NCBI GenBank assembly: GCA_944325435.1
Contig: CALVAC010000020.1
Span: 1 to 63,100, forward strand
Direction of reading: 5' to 3'
From: an uncultured Bacteroidales bacterium
GTDB taxonomy: Bacteria > Bacteroidota > Bacteroidia > Bacteroidales > UBA932
DNA length: 63,100 nt
The position numbers and the translations under genes were made by a program. The notes beneath the pieces were generated by a model that saw only the letters and a program-made list of their open reading frames with translations, was not told the DNA's origin and ran no database searches. This document shows, in pieces, positions 48,401-58,753 of the stretch. Position 1 is the first letter of the stretch. Every line of letters begins with the position of its first letter.

Positions 48401-51085
48401 TCAGTCTGTAATGACGGCAGTGGCCTTGCGCAGACCCGGTGCGGTGACGGTCACTGTGATCGGACTGTCCGGAGAGCAGGAACTGTCTTTAGCCACGATG
48501 ATTGTCAGCTGTCCGTTGAAAAGATGCATCTGCGGCTGGTGGAACGGCTCCAGACAGGTAGGGTCTCCGTTTGCCATTGCCTTGAAACGGCCTGCCCCTT
48601 CAACCTTGACCCTGACCTGACGGCTGTCTGTCGGCACCGGATTCCCGGCCTTGTCCGTGACGCTGACATTCAGGTATATCAGCTCAGTATCTGACATCTC
48701 TGTGCGTCCGGATTCATTTGCAGGATGGGAAATGTCTTCCGTCCTGGAGATGTCTCCGGTGCAGCTGTTCCATCGGTCTGCCTCTATTTTCAGCGAGTGC
48801 GCCTTGCCGGCAGTGCGGACAGTCTTTTCTGCAACGGCCTCCCCATCGGCATTGTATGCAACGACTTTTAGTTCTCCTGGCCTGTATTCCACATCATTCC
48901 ACATAAGCCTGAACCGCTCCATCACTTTCCATGCATCCTTTCCTCCCTCTCCGTTGCTCCGGACTCCGTACGAGCCGTGCCTGCGGGCTTCTTCCGCTCC
49001 CATGATCCGTGACTTTCGTCCCTGGCTCACTCCGTTGACGAACAGTTCCGCTTCAGGATATGATGTATAGACAAATACCGGTGTGGTCTCTCCTTCACGG
49101 CCTTCCCAGTTCCAGTGCGGCAATATGTGCAGTGTCTGTGATTCCGTGTTCCAGATGCTCCTGTAGAGCCAGAACCTGTCTTTCGGGATGGAAGCGAGAT
49201 CTATCGCCCCGAACATAGACGAGTGGTTCGGCCACGCATCGGTGTCATACGGGGATGGCTCTCCGAGATAGTCGAATCCGGTCCACATAAACTGTCCCAT
49301 CACCCATCCGTAATCCTCGTCTGCCGCAAAGTCATCGTCAGGTATGTTGGACCATGAGCAGAATTCCACATCATACGAAGATGACTGGTGGTCAGGGTGT
49401 AGCCTGTCATATCCGACAATGACCGGGAAATGGTATGCACCTCTCGAACTTACAGTCGAAGCCGTCTCTGCTCCGAGCACCAGCCCTTGAGGCAGAAGTC
49501 TGCAGGCTTCCGTATATCTTCCGACCTTGTAGTTGAATCCCGCAATGTCAAGTCTGGCGGCAAACCCGTTCCCGAGCACTGCATCGAACTGGTCCATTCC
49601 GCAGGTGACAGGCCTTGTCGGATCCTCCCTGTGGAAGATGTCCTGGAGAAAGGCTGCGGTCATATACCCCCTTGCGGTCCACTGCGAAGGGACTTCATTG
49701 CCGATACTCCACATCACTATGGATGGGCTGTTGCGGAAATGCCTGATGAGGTTCACGACATCCTTTTCCGCCCATTCGTCGAAGAACCTGTGGTATCCGT
49801 TCTCGCATTTGGCCACATCCCACTCATCGAATGTCTCCGCCATAAGCATAATGCCCATCTCATCGCACAGCTGCACGAGTTCTTCTGCAGGCATGTTGTG
49901 GGCTGTGCGGATGGCATCGCAGCCCATATCCTTGAGCATTGTCAGCTGATGTCTGATGGCGGATGTGTTCACGGCGGCTCCGAGCGGTCCGAGGTCGTGG
50001 TGAAGGCATACACCCTTGAACTTGCGGTATTTTCCGTTGAGGTAGAATCCCTTGCCCGGGCGGATCTCTATGCTGCGGATACCGAATGTGGTGGTGAGAC
50101 TGTCCTGCAGGTCAGTGCCATCCGTCACGGTAATCCTGTGCCTTCCGCTCCAGTCGGTCTCGATACTGCCGCCAGTGAGGATTTCGGTATATGCGGTATA
50201 GAGGGATGGAGACTCGGGAGACCACAGTGAAGGGGATTCCACTGTCAGCAGCTGCTCGAACGGAAGACCTTCTGCCGCCGGTCTGGTGTCGGTGGATGAT
50301 GCCACTTCCCTGCCTGAGGCATCCCTCAGCACGGTCCTGACTGTCACTGCATCTCCCGGTTTCACTCCCGACACTTCTGTCTTCACGCTTACACAGGCAT
50401 AATCTTCCCTTATATCCGGAGTGGTGATATAAGTGCCCCATACAGAAATGTGCACTGCCGGTACGCACAGCATCCTGACCTTGCGGTACAGTCCGGCTCC
50501 GGGGTACCATCTTGATGACTGGGGCCTGTTTTCGAGCAGGACGGCAAGGCTGTTCTCTCCCGGATGTACCTCATCAGTGATGTCACAGTGGAATGAGTTG
50601 TAGCCATATGGCCAGAAACAGACTTCCCGGCCGTTGACCAGAACCCGAGCCTCGCTCATGGCACCATCGAACAGCAGGATATATCTGCAGCTGTCGGCAA
50701 GGGCTTCGGCGGAAATGTCCAGACTGCGTCTGTAGCATCCTTTCCCCATATACGGCAGCCCTCCGGAACGGCCTGTCTTGACTGTCGGTACCGTTTCCCC
50801 GTTCTGTACCACTGCAACTTCCTGAAGGTCGTTGGACTTGTCGAACGGGCCGTATATTGCCCAGTCGTGCGGGATGGCGACCTTTTCCCATCCATCGGCG
50901 GCATCCGTATTGTGGTCGCGGCGGAATTCCCATTCGGTCAGGAGCTGCTCTGTCCTTGTCCCGGTACTGCCGGTACCTCGTTCCGGTGAAGGCGTGTCCG
51001 TGCCGTCTGCGCCGCTGTATCCCTGTCCTGAAAGGGGCAGGAATGACAGCAAGGCGGCGATTGTTGCAAGTTTTTTGTTTGTCAT
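48401..51085 (-). CDS. GH2 beta-galactosidase, exported (PUL 3)
   Basis: An 894-residue exported glycoside hydrolase, the exo-acting partner of the GH53 endo-galactanase in the next gene. A signal peptide is followed by the sugar-binding domain (WEFRRDHNTDAADGWEKVAIPHDWA), an Ig-like domain, and the TIM barrel with FKGVCLHHDLGPLG, acid/base Glu464 in MWSIGNEV and nucleophile Glu540 in LGAETASTVSSRG. C-terminal beta-sandwich domains resemble DUF4982 (SYGVRSNGEGGKDAW) and Ig folds. I place the start at ATG 51085 (MTNKKLATIAALLSFLPL); the open frame continues upstream but runs through a REP-like element. Confidence 0.93.
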   Translation of the reverse strand: MTNKKLATIAALLSFLPLSGQGYSGADGTDTPSPERGTGSTGTRTEQLLTEWEFRRDHNTDAADGWEKVAIPHDWAIYGPFDKSNDLQEVAVVQNGETVPTVKTGRSGGLPYMGKGCYRRSLDISAEALADSCRYILLFDGAMSEARVLVNGREVCFWPYGYNSFHCDITDEVHPGENSLAVLLENRPQSSRWYPGAGLYRKVRMLCVPAVHISVWGTYITTPDIREDYACVSVKTEVSGVKPGDAVTVRTVLRDASGREVASSTDTRPAAEGLPFEQLLTVESPSLWSPESPSLYTAYTEILTGGSIETDWSGRHRITVTDGTDLQDSLTTTFGIRSIEIRPGKGFYLNGKYRKFKGVCLHHDLGPLGAAVNTSAIRHQLTMLKDMGCDAIRTAHNMPAEELVQLCDEMGIMLMAETFDEWDVAKCENGYHRFFDEWAEKDVVNLIRHFRNSPSIVMWSIGNEVPSQWTARGYMTAAFLQDIFHREDPTRPVTCGMDQFDAVLGNGFAARLDIAGFNYKVGRYTEACRLLPQGLVLGAETASTVSSRGAYHFPVIVGYDRLHPDHQSSSYDVEFCSWSNIPDDDFAADEDYGWVMGQFMWTGFDYLGEPSPYDTDAWPNHSSMFGAIDLASIPKDRFWLYRSIWNTESQTLHILPHWNWEGREGETTPVFVYTSYPEAELFVNGVSQGRKSRIMGAEEARRHGSYGVRSNGEGGKDAWKVMERFRLMWNDVEYRPGELKVVAYNADGEAVAEKTVRTAGKAHSLKIEADRWNSCTGDISRTEDISHPANESGRTEMSDTELIYLNVSVTDKAGNPVPTDSRQVRVKVEGAGRFKAMANGDPTCLEPFHQPQMHLFNGQLTIIVAKDSSCSPDSPITVTVTAPGLRKATAVITD

Positions 51086-51106
51086 TGTCGTTCGATGTTG
51101 TGTTTC

Positions 51107-51134
51107 GGATCCTTCGCTTTGTTCAGGATTACAA
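51107..51134. repeat. REP-like intergenic element, copy 2
   Basis: GGATCCTTCGCTTTG followed by TTCAGGATTACAA, with ATCCT and AGGAT able to form a short stem. It sits in the 67-base gap between the GH53 and GH2 genes and is closely related to the degenerate copy at 2611-2638. It could be inserted within an operon without disrupting it. Confidence 0.5.
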
Positions 51135-51152
51135 TCTGCACTGTATCTTGGA

Positions 51153-52274
51153 TTATTCGGTGGCGGCTTCTGTGAAGGCATCGAGGGCATGTGTCGGAGC
51201 TCCGTTCTCGAACGCTCCGAGAGTATATCCGTTGTTGTATCCTGCAGGGGCTTCAGGTTCCCAGTAGAATACTCCGCTGCAGTGTCCTGTGGCTTCAGTC
51301 TTCGATATGAGGGCTGCAAGGCATTCGTATGCAGTGTCCGGTTCATTGTATGGCATTCCGAACTCGACTATCATGACTTCTTTCCCATAGTCGGCATATA
51401 GGGTGTTGACCGTGTTGACGCAGGCATCTATCCTCGACATTCCGGCGCTTCCCGGATAAAGTGACAGTCCTATGATGTCATATCTGCCTCCGTAGGTCTC
51501 GAGTGCATCGTACACGCTCTGGCCGCGTGTCGCTTCGTGACCTGCATCGATATGGACAATGACCTGTGCATCAGGATATACCGCTTTTACAGCATCGTAA
51601 CCTGCATTGAAAAACCTGACGAAATTTTCCGGGTGGGTATAGATGTCCCCTCCGCAGCCTTCAAGCTCTATGGCTGTCTCTTCCCCTTCGTCATTCACTG
51701 TCACGCCGCTGTCTGTAAGCATTCCGTGTGTAACCTCATTGCCGACCTGCACCCATTCAACATCTATACCGTTGTCTTTGAGCAGAGTGAGGACATCTGT
51801 AGTGTGGTCAGACACTGCCTTTGCAAGCTGCTCGGTGTCTGAGGCGAAGTCCAGCCATGCGGCAGGGACTACCTGTTTGGCCGGGTCTGCCCAAATGTCG
51901 CTGTAATGGAAATCTATCATAAGTCTCATCCCGAGTTTCTGTGCCCGGAGAGCCTTGGCAAGGACATCGCTCCTGTTGCACCAGCCATCTTCAGGGTCTA
52001 CCCACACTCTAAGCCGGATGGCATCCATACCGAGTTCTTTCATCAGGTCGGTGCATTCCATATTGTCCCCATCGGCATTGTAGAAGACTTCGCCTTCGGA
52101 TTCGAGTTTCGTCGCCCAGCTGATGTCTGCCCCGAGGGCAAAGCCTGTGCCGACGGTTACCGGCTCTTCAGGTACAGGAGGAGTGTAGACAGGGTTCGGT
52201 TCAGCCGTGCAGCCCGTAAGGAGGGCTGCTGCGGCAATCATAGTCGTAAACATATTTTTCGGATTCTTTTTCAT
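51153..52274 (-). CDS. GH53 arabinogalactan endo-beta-1,4-galactanase (PUL 3)
   Basis: A 373-residue lipoprotein (LTGC, Cys22) that cleaves beta-1,4-galactan chains, as in pectic side chains. The barrel begins FALGADISWATKLESEG and has AIRLRVWVDPEDGWC, MIDFHYSDIWADPAKQ, the acid/base Glu180 in WVQVGNEVTHGML and the nucleophile Glu304 in VMIVEFGMPY, all diagnostic for GH53. It lies 43 bases after the SusE/F-like gene and 67 bases before GH2 in the SusC-SusD-SusE-GH53-GH2 operon. Confidence 0.97.
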   Translation of the reverse strand: MKKNPKNMFTTMIAAAALLTGCTAEPNPVYTPPVPEEPVTVGTGFALGADISWATKLESEGEVFYNADGDNMECTDLMKELGMDAIRLRVWVDPEDGWCNRSDVLAKALRAQKLGMRLMIDFHYSDIWADPAKQVVPAAWLDFASDTEQLAKAVSDHTTDVLTLLKDNGIDVEWVQVGNEVTHGMLTDSGVTVNDEGEETAIELEGCGGDIYTHPENFVRFFNAGYDAVKAVYPDAQVIVHIDAGHEATRGQSVYDALETYGGRYDIIGLSLYPGSAGMSRIDACVNTVNTLYADYGKEVMIVEFGMPYNEPDTAYECLAALISKTEATGHCSGVFYWEPEAPAGYNNGYTLGAFENGAPTHALDAFTEAATE

Positions 52275-52317
52275 GATATGGTTTTTTGAAAATTCAAGAC
52301 CTTGTTCGTAAACTGCA

Positions 52318-54072
52318 TTATTCGGCAGGGACGACAGAGTAGGTGAGATTTGTCATATCCGATACATTTATGGATATCGTCCATTTCCCTGGAGCGGTAA
52401 TCTGTGTGCCTCCGTCTCCTTCATATACGGTCCCATCGTATCCATGGTATCTGTAGTCCCAAGTGTCAGTAGACGAATCGTCGAATATCATCTGTGCTCC
52501 GTCCGTATAATTTTCTTCGGTGAAAGAGCATGTGCCGCTCCAGGTGCGTGTGTCGAAATCGTAGGTCATCGGGTTGGCCGTAGTCGACCAGCTGTTGAAG
52601 TTGCCCGACAGATATACCTGGTCGATAGGGCTCTCTGACCAGGTCAGGTTGATGAGATCTACCCTGATCCTGCTGTAGGTGACACCGGAAGGTTCGAATC
52701 CGCTCCAGAAATCTCCGGTAGGTTCGTCTGACAGGGCATACTGGTCTCCTCCTGTCGCTTCATCCCAACGGTAGCCATATACTATATCTTCCCCTCCGAT
52801 ATTTACATGGAACCTGAAATTGCTCCGCCCCTCTGTCCAGTCGATGACATCGTTATAAAGGAAGCCTTCATATATGCCTTCTCCCGTGGAGCCTAACACT
52901 GCAGCCAGTTCTCCCTGCGTTCCGGATGTATAATAATAGACTGATATGCTTTCTGGATATGTGACGGTTATGTCGCCACCCTCTTCTATCGACCATGTCA
53001 TATCGGTCAGGTTGAGTGTGAGGGTATATGTCCCTGCTGCTCCGGTTGCAGTCATTCCGCTCGCTGTGCCGGATGTCCCGAGGGACAGGCTCCCGTCCGC
53101 ATTCCCGATGAAAGCTGCAGATGTGCTTTCAGTGGATGAATCTCCATATTCATTGTTGTAGATTGTCCCTGCGTATTCGACCTGCAGCGGTACATTGTCT
53201 GCGGAAGTCATAAATGTGGCAGAGTATGAACCTGTCTCGGCCGAATATCTCATTGCGGTCGCATCCCCTCCTTCCGGAATGACGGTCACGCTTGACAGGG
53301 ATGAGCATTCCCACTGTCCTTCGGTAATATTTACATTGACATAATAGCATCCTGATGGATCCGGGAACCAGGCGTTCCAGCTGGACATGTCGGCTTTCTC
53401 TTCCAGAAGGAATGCTCCGGAGTCAGGGACTGTTCCCCAGATGGTCCCGTCGCCCTCGCTGAAGAAGAAGTTCCACCATGATGTCGGTACATTGACGAAG
53501 CCTGCATAAGTCCCATCTTCCTGACCTGCGGGAACGGTCAGTTCAGTCCCGTCATTCGTCCCTGTAAGGGTGATGAAGCTCATATCGATGAAGTATGGAG
53601 TGACGGTAATGCTGATGGTGTTGCCGAATGTAACTTCAGCTCCGTCTCCGGTCCCGAGAGAACTTCTCATCCTGATGTAGACAGTGCCTGCGACACCGCT
53701 TTCGAGCCCGAGCCGGGTTACGATGCTGTTGAGCCTCATCGCAGTGTACTGGATGAATGATGCGTCATTGTCAACTGTCTCTTCGACTATGGTGCTGAAA
53801 TCTTCAGTGGCCGAGAATTGTATTGCGTTCACCACGAAATTGTCGGCGAACTGCGCGTCAGGATTGTTGAGGCTGGCGTTTCCGAGGGCATCCCAATAGA
53901 TTGTCAGGGCAAGGGAGGATGGCGCATCTATATCGAGGACTATGTTGTCGTCTGCACTTCCTATCCGTGTGCCGTCTTCAGTCATTGTCGCTGTCAGCAT
54001 GTCCCCATCCTTGGCGCAGGAGACTGCAAGCAGGGAGAGGGCAGCCATTATAGTATATATCGTTTTTTTCAT
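52318..54072 (-). CDS. SusE/SusF-like surface glycan-binding lipoprotein (PUL 3)
   Basis: A 584-residue lipoprotein (AVSC, Cys19). The N-terminal part (about 25-160) is a SusE-type domain (LALTIYWDALGNASLN; ATEDFSTIVEE; RLGLESGVAGTVYIRMRSSLG). Then four starch-binding-SusF-like beta-sandwich modules follow, with recurring W-containing motifs (GTYTLTLNLTDMTWSIEEG; YSRIRVDLINLTWSESPID; VYLSGNFNSWSTTANPM). The likely role is capture of galactan at the cell surface. Position between susD and GH53 matches characterised galactan loci. Confidence 0.88.
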   Translation of the reverse strand: MKKTIYTIMAALSLLAVSCAKDGDMLTATMTEDGTRIGSADDNIVLDIDAPSSLALTIYWDALGNASLNNPDAQFADNFVVNAIQFSATEDFSTIVEETVDNDASFIQYTAMRLNSIVTRLGLESGVAGTVYIRMRSSLGTGDGAEVTFGNTISITVTPYFIDMSFITLTGTNDGTELTVPAGQEDGTYAGFVNVPTSWWNFFFSEGDGTIWGTVPDSGAFLLEEKADMSSWNAWFPDPSGCYYVNVNITEGQWECSSLSSVTVIPEGGDATAMRYSAETGSYSATFMTSADNVPLQVEYAGTIYNNEYGDSSTESTSAAFIGNADGSLSLGTSGTASGMTATGAAGTYTLTLNLTDMTWSIEEGGDITVTYPESISVYYYTSGTQGELAAVLGSTGEGIYEGFLYNDVIDWTEGRSNFRFHVNIGGEDIVYGYRWDEATGGDQYALSDEPTGDFWSGFEPSGVTYSRIRVDLINLTWSESPIDQVYLSGNFNSWSTTANPMTYDFDTRTWSGTCSFTEENYTDGAQMIFDDSSTDTWDYRYHGYDGTVYEGDGGTQITAPGKWTISINVSDMTNLTYSVVPAE

Positions 54073-54121
54073 TGTATGTCGTGTTTTGTTGTCCGGTGTT
54101 CAGTATTGTGCCGCAGTGCCG

Positions 54122-55735
54122 TCAGAAACCGAGTTCGTTGTTGATGACCCTGGTTTCAGGGTTGACTGAATATTCGGCCTCCGGGATTGCGAGGAAACGG
54201 AATCTGCTGTCCACATCCGCCCCTTCGCTGATATTTGCTTTCCACTGCCAGTTGTATCCTGAGGTATATCTGTTGAACCTTATCAGGTCGGTGCGGCGGA
54301 TGCATTCCAGATAGAATTCCCTGAGTCTTTCATCAAGGATGAAATCAAGGTTGAACTCGGAGTCTCCGATATTGTATGAAGTGGAGCCGAAAGCCCTGCT
54401 CCTGACATCATTGACATATCCGAGGGCTTCGGACCGCGTGACACCTTCTCCTCCACGGAGACAGGCTTCACCTATCATCAGATAGACATCCGCAAGCCTG
54501 AGGACCGGAAAGTCGGTATTGGCCCCGCCTCCTTCTCCGCAGAAGCTTGCAGGTTCTCCTGCATCGGTCACGTTTGTCCATTTGCATATACGGTAGCCTG
54601 TCGTTGCATCGTCGTGGGCGGTTATGTCCTTGATCCTTTCCGTTTCGGTGTATGTTCCATCTCCGTTGTCCTCGCGGTCGATGCCGAGAGTCAGATTCCT
54701 TCTGTCACCGTATTCGAAGATGTCCACGAGCTGCGGCCGGGCACGCAGGTTGTTCCATGCATTCGCCCCGTCATTGCCATAGACATCCACCGCATCGGCA
54801 TAGCCATCCAGTACCTGTCCGCATACGAGGAATGTAGTGGCATCCCAGGTGGTCGTGTAGGTCCCGTCGCAAGCGAGGGCGAAGATGATCTCGTTGCCTC
54901 CCATAGCCCTGAGGTGGTTGTCCCCGTTGAACAACTTGCTGTAGTCATCCTCGAGCATATACCCGTCCTTCAGTACTTCTTTGCATGCGCTGATGCATTC
55001 CGTATAGTAAGGGGTTCCGGTCCAAGTTTCGCCGTTGAGATATATCCGCGCAAGCAGGGCGTATGCAGCTCCTCTCGTGGCATGGCCGTAGTTTGTGACA
55101 TCAAGGGTTTCGGCTATTTCCGACAGTTCCTGTACAAGGAAGCCGAACATCTGGCTCCTGTCGTATATATTCGGGATATAGGATCCTACACCGTCAGTTT
55201 CGGTGACAAAAGGCATCCTGTTGTAGAAGTCTATCGCATGTGAATATGCATACGCCCTGAGGAAGCGTGCCTCCGACTTGAATTCCTCCACTCTCTCCCT
55301 GTCGCTTTCGCTCAACCAGGAAAGGAACTCTTCATTGTCCGCGCTGCTGATGAAGTCGTTGCACATAGCCACGATATTGTATATATGGTAGTACATAGCA
55401 GAGCACCACGGGTTGCTGGCCGTCCAGGACAGGCCGTTCACATCCGTAAGAGTCTCTCCCGAGAGCCATATAGGGTCGCAGGAGTCGGTGGAACAGTCCT
55501 GGAACATTGTCAGTGTCCTCAGGTAATTCTGGCTCCTTGCTTCAGAGGATACGCTGCTTATCCTCTGGATGAAGGCGGCATAGATTCCGCTCAATACCTG
55601 CTGGTATCCTTCAGCGGAGGTATAGACATCATTTGAGGTAGATGTCGAATGCGGATACTGGTCCAGGGACCCCACGCAGGATGAACTTCCTGCCATCAGG
55701 GCCAGAGCCGATACAATATATATTATCTTTTTCAT
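54122..55735 (-). CDS. SusD-family glycan-binding lipoprotein (PUL 3)
   Basis: A 537-residue lipoprotein (SSSC, Cys20) with the family hallmarks SLDQYPHS after the lipid Cys, EARFLRAYAYSHAIDFYNRMP in the TPR-like helices, VLRLADVYLMIGEACLRGGEG and LDERLREFYLECIRRTDLIRFNRY near the C-terminus. It is separated by 11 bases from susC and by 49 bases from the SusE/F-like gene. It should bind galactan oligosaccharides at the cell surface as the lid of its SusC partner. Confidence 0.96.
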   Translation of the reverse strand: MKKIIYIVSALALMAGSSSCVGSLDQYPHSTSTSNDVYTSAEGYQQVLSGIYAAFIQRISSVSSEARSQNYLRTLTMFQDCSTDSCDPIWLSGETLTDVNGLSWTASNPWCSAMYYHIYNIVAMCNDFISSADNEEFLSWLSESDRERVEEFKSEARFLRAYAYSHAIDFYNRMPFVTETDGVGSYIPNIYDRSQMFGFLVQELSEIAETLDVTNYGHATRGAAYALLARIYLNGETWTGTPYYTECISACKEVLKDGYMLEDDYSKLFNGDNHLRAMGGNEIIFALACDGTYTTTWDATTFLVCGQVLDGYADAVDVYGNDGANAWNNLRARPQLVDIFEYGDRRNLTLGIDREDNGDGTYTETERIKDITAHDDATTGYRICKWTNVTDAGEPASFCGEGGGANTDFPVLRLADVYLMIGEACLRGGEGVTRSEALGYVNDVRSRAFGSTSYNIGDSEFNLDFILDERLREFYLECIRRTDLIRFNRYTSGYNWQWKANISEGADVDSRFRFLAIPEAEYSVNPETRVINNELGF

Positions 55736-55746
55736 TGAATTGTCGT

Positions 55747-58722
55747 TTAGAAAGTGAGCCCGATACCGAGAGAATAGATCCGCGGACGCGGGTAGAAATT
55801 CTGGTCCACTCCGAGATAGATTTCAGGGTCTATGCCGGAATACCGGGTGATTGTGAATACATTCTGTATCATGAAAGACAGGTTCAGGCCTACGATATCC
55901 TTGATTTTCCCGAAATTGTAGTTGATGGTAAGGTTGTCCATCTTCAGGAAGGATGCGTTCTCCACATAATAGTCGGAGAGGAGCTGCCTTGTCTTGAAAC
56001 CTGTATCCAGGTAGCTTGTGGAGAGGTTGAAGAGCGCGTCATCCACATATTTCATAGTCTCGAGCGCCCCGTTGTTGGCAGCGGTGGCATTGTATGCGTA
56101 GTTGCCGATGTTCGCCCTCAATGATGTGCTGACAGTCAGGTTTTTCCACCGTACCGAAGTGCTGAAGCCGAGCATGTAGTCAGGAGTAGGTGAATGGTAG
56201 AAATACCGGTCCTCGGTAGTGATGGACCCATCTCCGTTCAGGTCTGCATATCCTCCCTCTATCGGCTTGCCATCGGTGTCATATATCTGTTTGTAGACAT
56301 AGAAGGAGTATGGGGTCTGCCCTTCCGCGAAAGCCTGCACCTGCTGTGCATCTATATACGAGCCGACCAGGGTAGGGGCGACGCTCGCATTCTCTATCAG
56401 GGAGAGGTTGGTGATTTTTACCTGCTGCCATGTGAGGTTTGCCGCGAGGTTCCAGGTCCAGTCCCTTGTGTCGACAGGAGTGGCGTTGAGGTTCACCTCC
56501 ACACCCGAACTGTAGACATTCCCTACATTGGTGGTGACTGTACGGGTGAAGTTGGTGCCGGCAGCAGCCGGTACGGTGGCAAGCAGGTCGCGTGTGTCGC
56601 GAGTGTAGTAGTCTATGCTTCCGCTTATCCTGTCATCGAGGAACCCGAAGTCCAGTCCGAAGTTCCATGATTCAGTGGTCTCCCATGTGAGGTCGGAGAT
56701 ATATGCCCCCGGCTGGTAATAGGTGTTGTACAGGATGTTCCCGCTGCCATCCACACCTGTCACATACTGAGAGTTGGAGCCTGACGGGTAGTATATCGGC
56801 ATGTAACCGTAGTTGCCGATGCCGTCCTGCTGTCCTGTGATACCGTAGGATGCGCGGAGCTTCAGGTTGTTGAGGATGCCGTTGTCCCTGAGGAATTTCT
56901 CCTGTGCGATATTCCATGCGAGGGCGACTGACGGGAATGTGCCCCACCTCTTGTCCGGAGCGAATCTTGAAGAACCGTCGCGTCTGATTGTCGCAGTCAG
57001 CATATACCTCCCGTCCACTGACCAGTTGAGACGGGCGTAGTAGGAGAGGAGGACATGCCTCTGGTCGTTCTCTGTCCATGCCGAATTGAGGCTTGTGACC
57101 CTGTCTGCCCTGTAGCTGTCTCCTGCCGGGACGTATGACCTCCAGTACTGCCAGTCATATCCGACAGTCGCATCCACGCGGGATTTGAGGGCGCGGATTT
57201 CCTTGTTGTAGTTGAGGTATATCGTCAGAAGCCTGTTCTCTGCGGTATTGGGTCCTGACGGGGTGTAGAGCCCTCCATTGAGATAGTGCTCGGCGGCTGT
57301 TTCGGGGATGAATACTTCGCTTCTGCCTGATGCATAGTCGTATCCTCCGGTTACATGGAGCTTGAGCTCAGGCAGGAAATGCATCTTGTAGTCGATGTCG
57401 ATGTTGCCGATGATGCGGTCCATCTTTTCCCTGCTGTCTGTCTGCATCAGCAGGCCGAGAGGGTTGAGGGCCGAACCTGCAGGGACTTCCCCGGACATGA
57501 TTTCAGTATATCCTCCGAATGCATCGCTGCCTGAATATACCGGCCGTGTAGGGTCTCCCGTGGTGGCGTTGTAGATTGTCAGGCCCGTGGGTGCATACCT
57601 GTTCCTGTTGATTGCCCCTTTCAGGCTGAAGTTCACCTGCAGCATCCCGTTGAAGAACGAAGGGTTGAGGTTGATGTTCCCGGTGTACCTGGTGGCGTTG
57701 TCCGTCTTGACGATACCGTCCTGGTTGTAATAGCCGAGGGATACGCGGAATGGGAAGTTCTTCGTGAACTGCCCGGCTACGCTGAGGTTGTTGTCAGTGC
57801 CGAAAGCCGTCCGGTAGATCTGGTCGTTCCAGTCGGTGAAACCGTTGGCCTGCCAGTCTCCCATCAGGTCGGCATATCCCTGGGCGGTGGCGATGTCCAC
57901 GAACTGTTCCGGAGACAGCATTGACGGAGTCTTGATCCTGTTCTGCAGCGAAAGGGTCGTGTTGAAGCTGATGTCCAGCTTCTCGCTCTTCCCTTTCTTG
58001 GTGGTTATGATAACCACTCCGTTGGATGCGCGGGAACCGTAGATTGCAGTGGAGGATGCATCCTTGAGGACCGTCATGGACTCGATGTCGTTCGGGTTGA
58101 TGAGGGAGAGGAAGTTTGTCCCCATCCCGCTGACCCCTCCGCTTTCGAGAGGCACGCCATCAAGTACGATCAGAGGGTCGTTTGATGCGTTTAACGATGC
58201 GCCTCCCCTGATCCTGATGGTACTTCCGCTTGTAGGAGAGCCTCCTGAAGACAGGATCTGGACTCCCGAGACCTTCCCGTTTATGAGCTGTTCCGGCGAT
58301 GAGATCAGACCTTCATTGAAATCTTTTGTACTGACTGCAGAAAGGGAGCCTGTCATGTCCCTTTTCGTGGTGGTGCCGTATCCGATGACTATGGCATCTG
58401 TCAGGACCTCGGTGTCCGGCTGCATCTGGATGTCTATCACAGAGCGGCCTCCGACCGGTACTTCCTGAGACTGGTATCCGAGGTATGAGAAAGAAAGTAT
58501 GCCGTCAGGTGCTACCTCTATCTCATAATGTCCATCGATGTCTGTCGTCGCTCCGACAGCCGTTCCTTTGACAATGACCGTCATCCCGATCATTGTGGCC
58601 CCCGTCTCGTCTGTCACTGTCCCTGTCACCTTGTGCCCGTCCTGAGCCGAAGCCGGGAACCGGATTGCAAGGGCGCACAGAGCCAGCAGGATGCCGGCGG
58701 CCTTGAAAATTGATCTGCCCAT
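55747..58722 (-). CDS. SusC/RagA-type TonB-dependent receptor (PUL 3)
   Basis: A 991-residue outer-membrane transporter without an STN domain, in keeping with HTCS rather than sigma control. After the signal peptide comes the carboxypeptidase-regulatory-like domain (VTGTVTDETGATMIGMTVIVKG), the SusC motif LTDAIVIGYGTTTKRDMTGSLS, plug motifs IRIRGGASLNASNDPLIVLDG and TVLKDASSTAIYGSRASNGVVIITTK, and a barrel ending YSLGIGLTF. First gene of the galactan operon, transcribed away from the HTCS gene. Confidence 0.97.
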   Translation of the reverse strand: MGRSIFKAAGILLALCALAIRFPASAQDGHKVTGTVTDETGATMIGMTVIVKGTAVGATTDIDGHYEIEVAPDGILSFSYLGYQSQEVPVGGRSVIDIQMQPDTEVLTDAIVIGYGTTTKRDMTGSLSAVSTKDFNEGLISSPEQLINGKVSGVQILSSGGSPTSGSTIRIRGGASLNASNDPLIVLDGVPLESGGVSGMGTNFLSLINPNDIESMTVLKDASSTAIYGSRASNGVVIITTKKGKSEKLDISFNTTLSLQNRIKTPSMLSPEQFVDIATAQGYADLMGDWQANGFTDWNDQIYRTAFGTDNNLSVAGQFTKNFPFRVSLGYYNQDGIVKTDNATRYTGNINLNPSFFNGMLQVNFSLKGAINRNRYAPTGLTIYNATTGDPTRPVYSGSDAFGGYTEIMSGEVPAGSALNPLGLLMQTDSREKMDRIIGNIDIDYKMHFLPELKLHVTGGYDYASGRSEVFIPETAAEHYLNGGLYTPSGPNTAENRLLTIYLNYNKEIRALKSRVDATVGYDWQYWRSYVPAGDSYRADRVTSLNSAWTENDQRHVLLSYYARLNWSVDGRYMLTATIRRDGSSRFAPDKRWGTFPSVALAWNIAQEKFLRDNGILNNLKLRASYGITGQQDGIGNYGYMPIYYPSGSNSQYVTGVDGSGNILYNTYYQPGAYISDLTWETTESWNFGLDFGFLDDRISGSIDYYTRDTRDLLATVPAAAGTNFTRTVTTNVGNVYSSGVEVNLNATPVDTRDWTWNLAANLTWQQVKITNLSLIENASVAPTLVGSYIDAQQVQAFAEGQTPYSFYVYKQIYDTDGKPIEGGYADLNGDGSITTEDRYFYHSPTPDYMLGFSTSVRWKNLTVSTSLRANIGNYAYNATAANNGALETMKYVDDALFNLSTSYLDTGFKTRQLLSDYYVENASFLKMDNLTINYNFGKIKDIVGLNLSFMIQNVFTITRYSGIDPEIYLGVDQNFYPRPRIYSLGIGLTF

Positions 58723-58753
58723 ATAGTTATAGCTTTAATGTTATCGACAGCTG

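Noticed and set aside
51086..51346. N-terminal extension of the GH2 protein by 87 residues
   Set aside because: The extension reads through the REP-like element and part of the GH53 3' end; the signal peptide begins at 51085.
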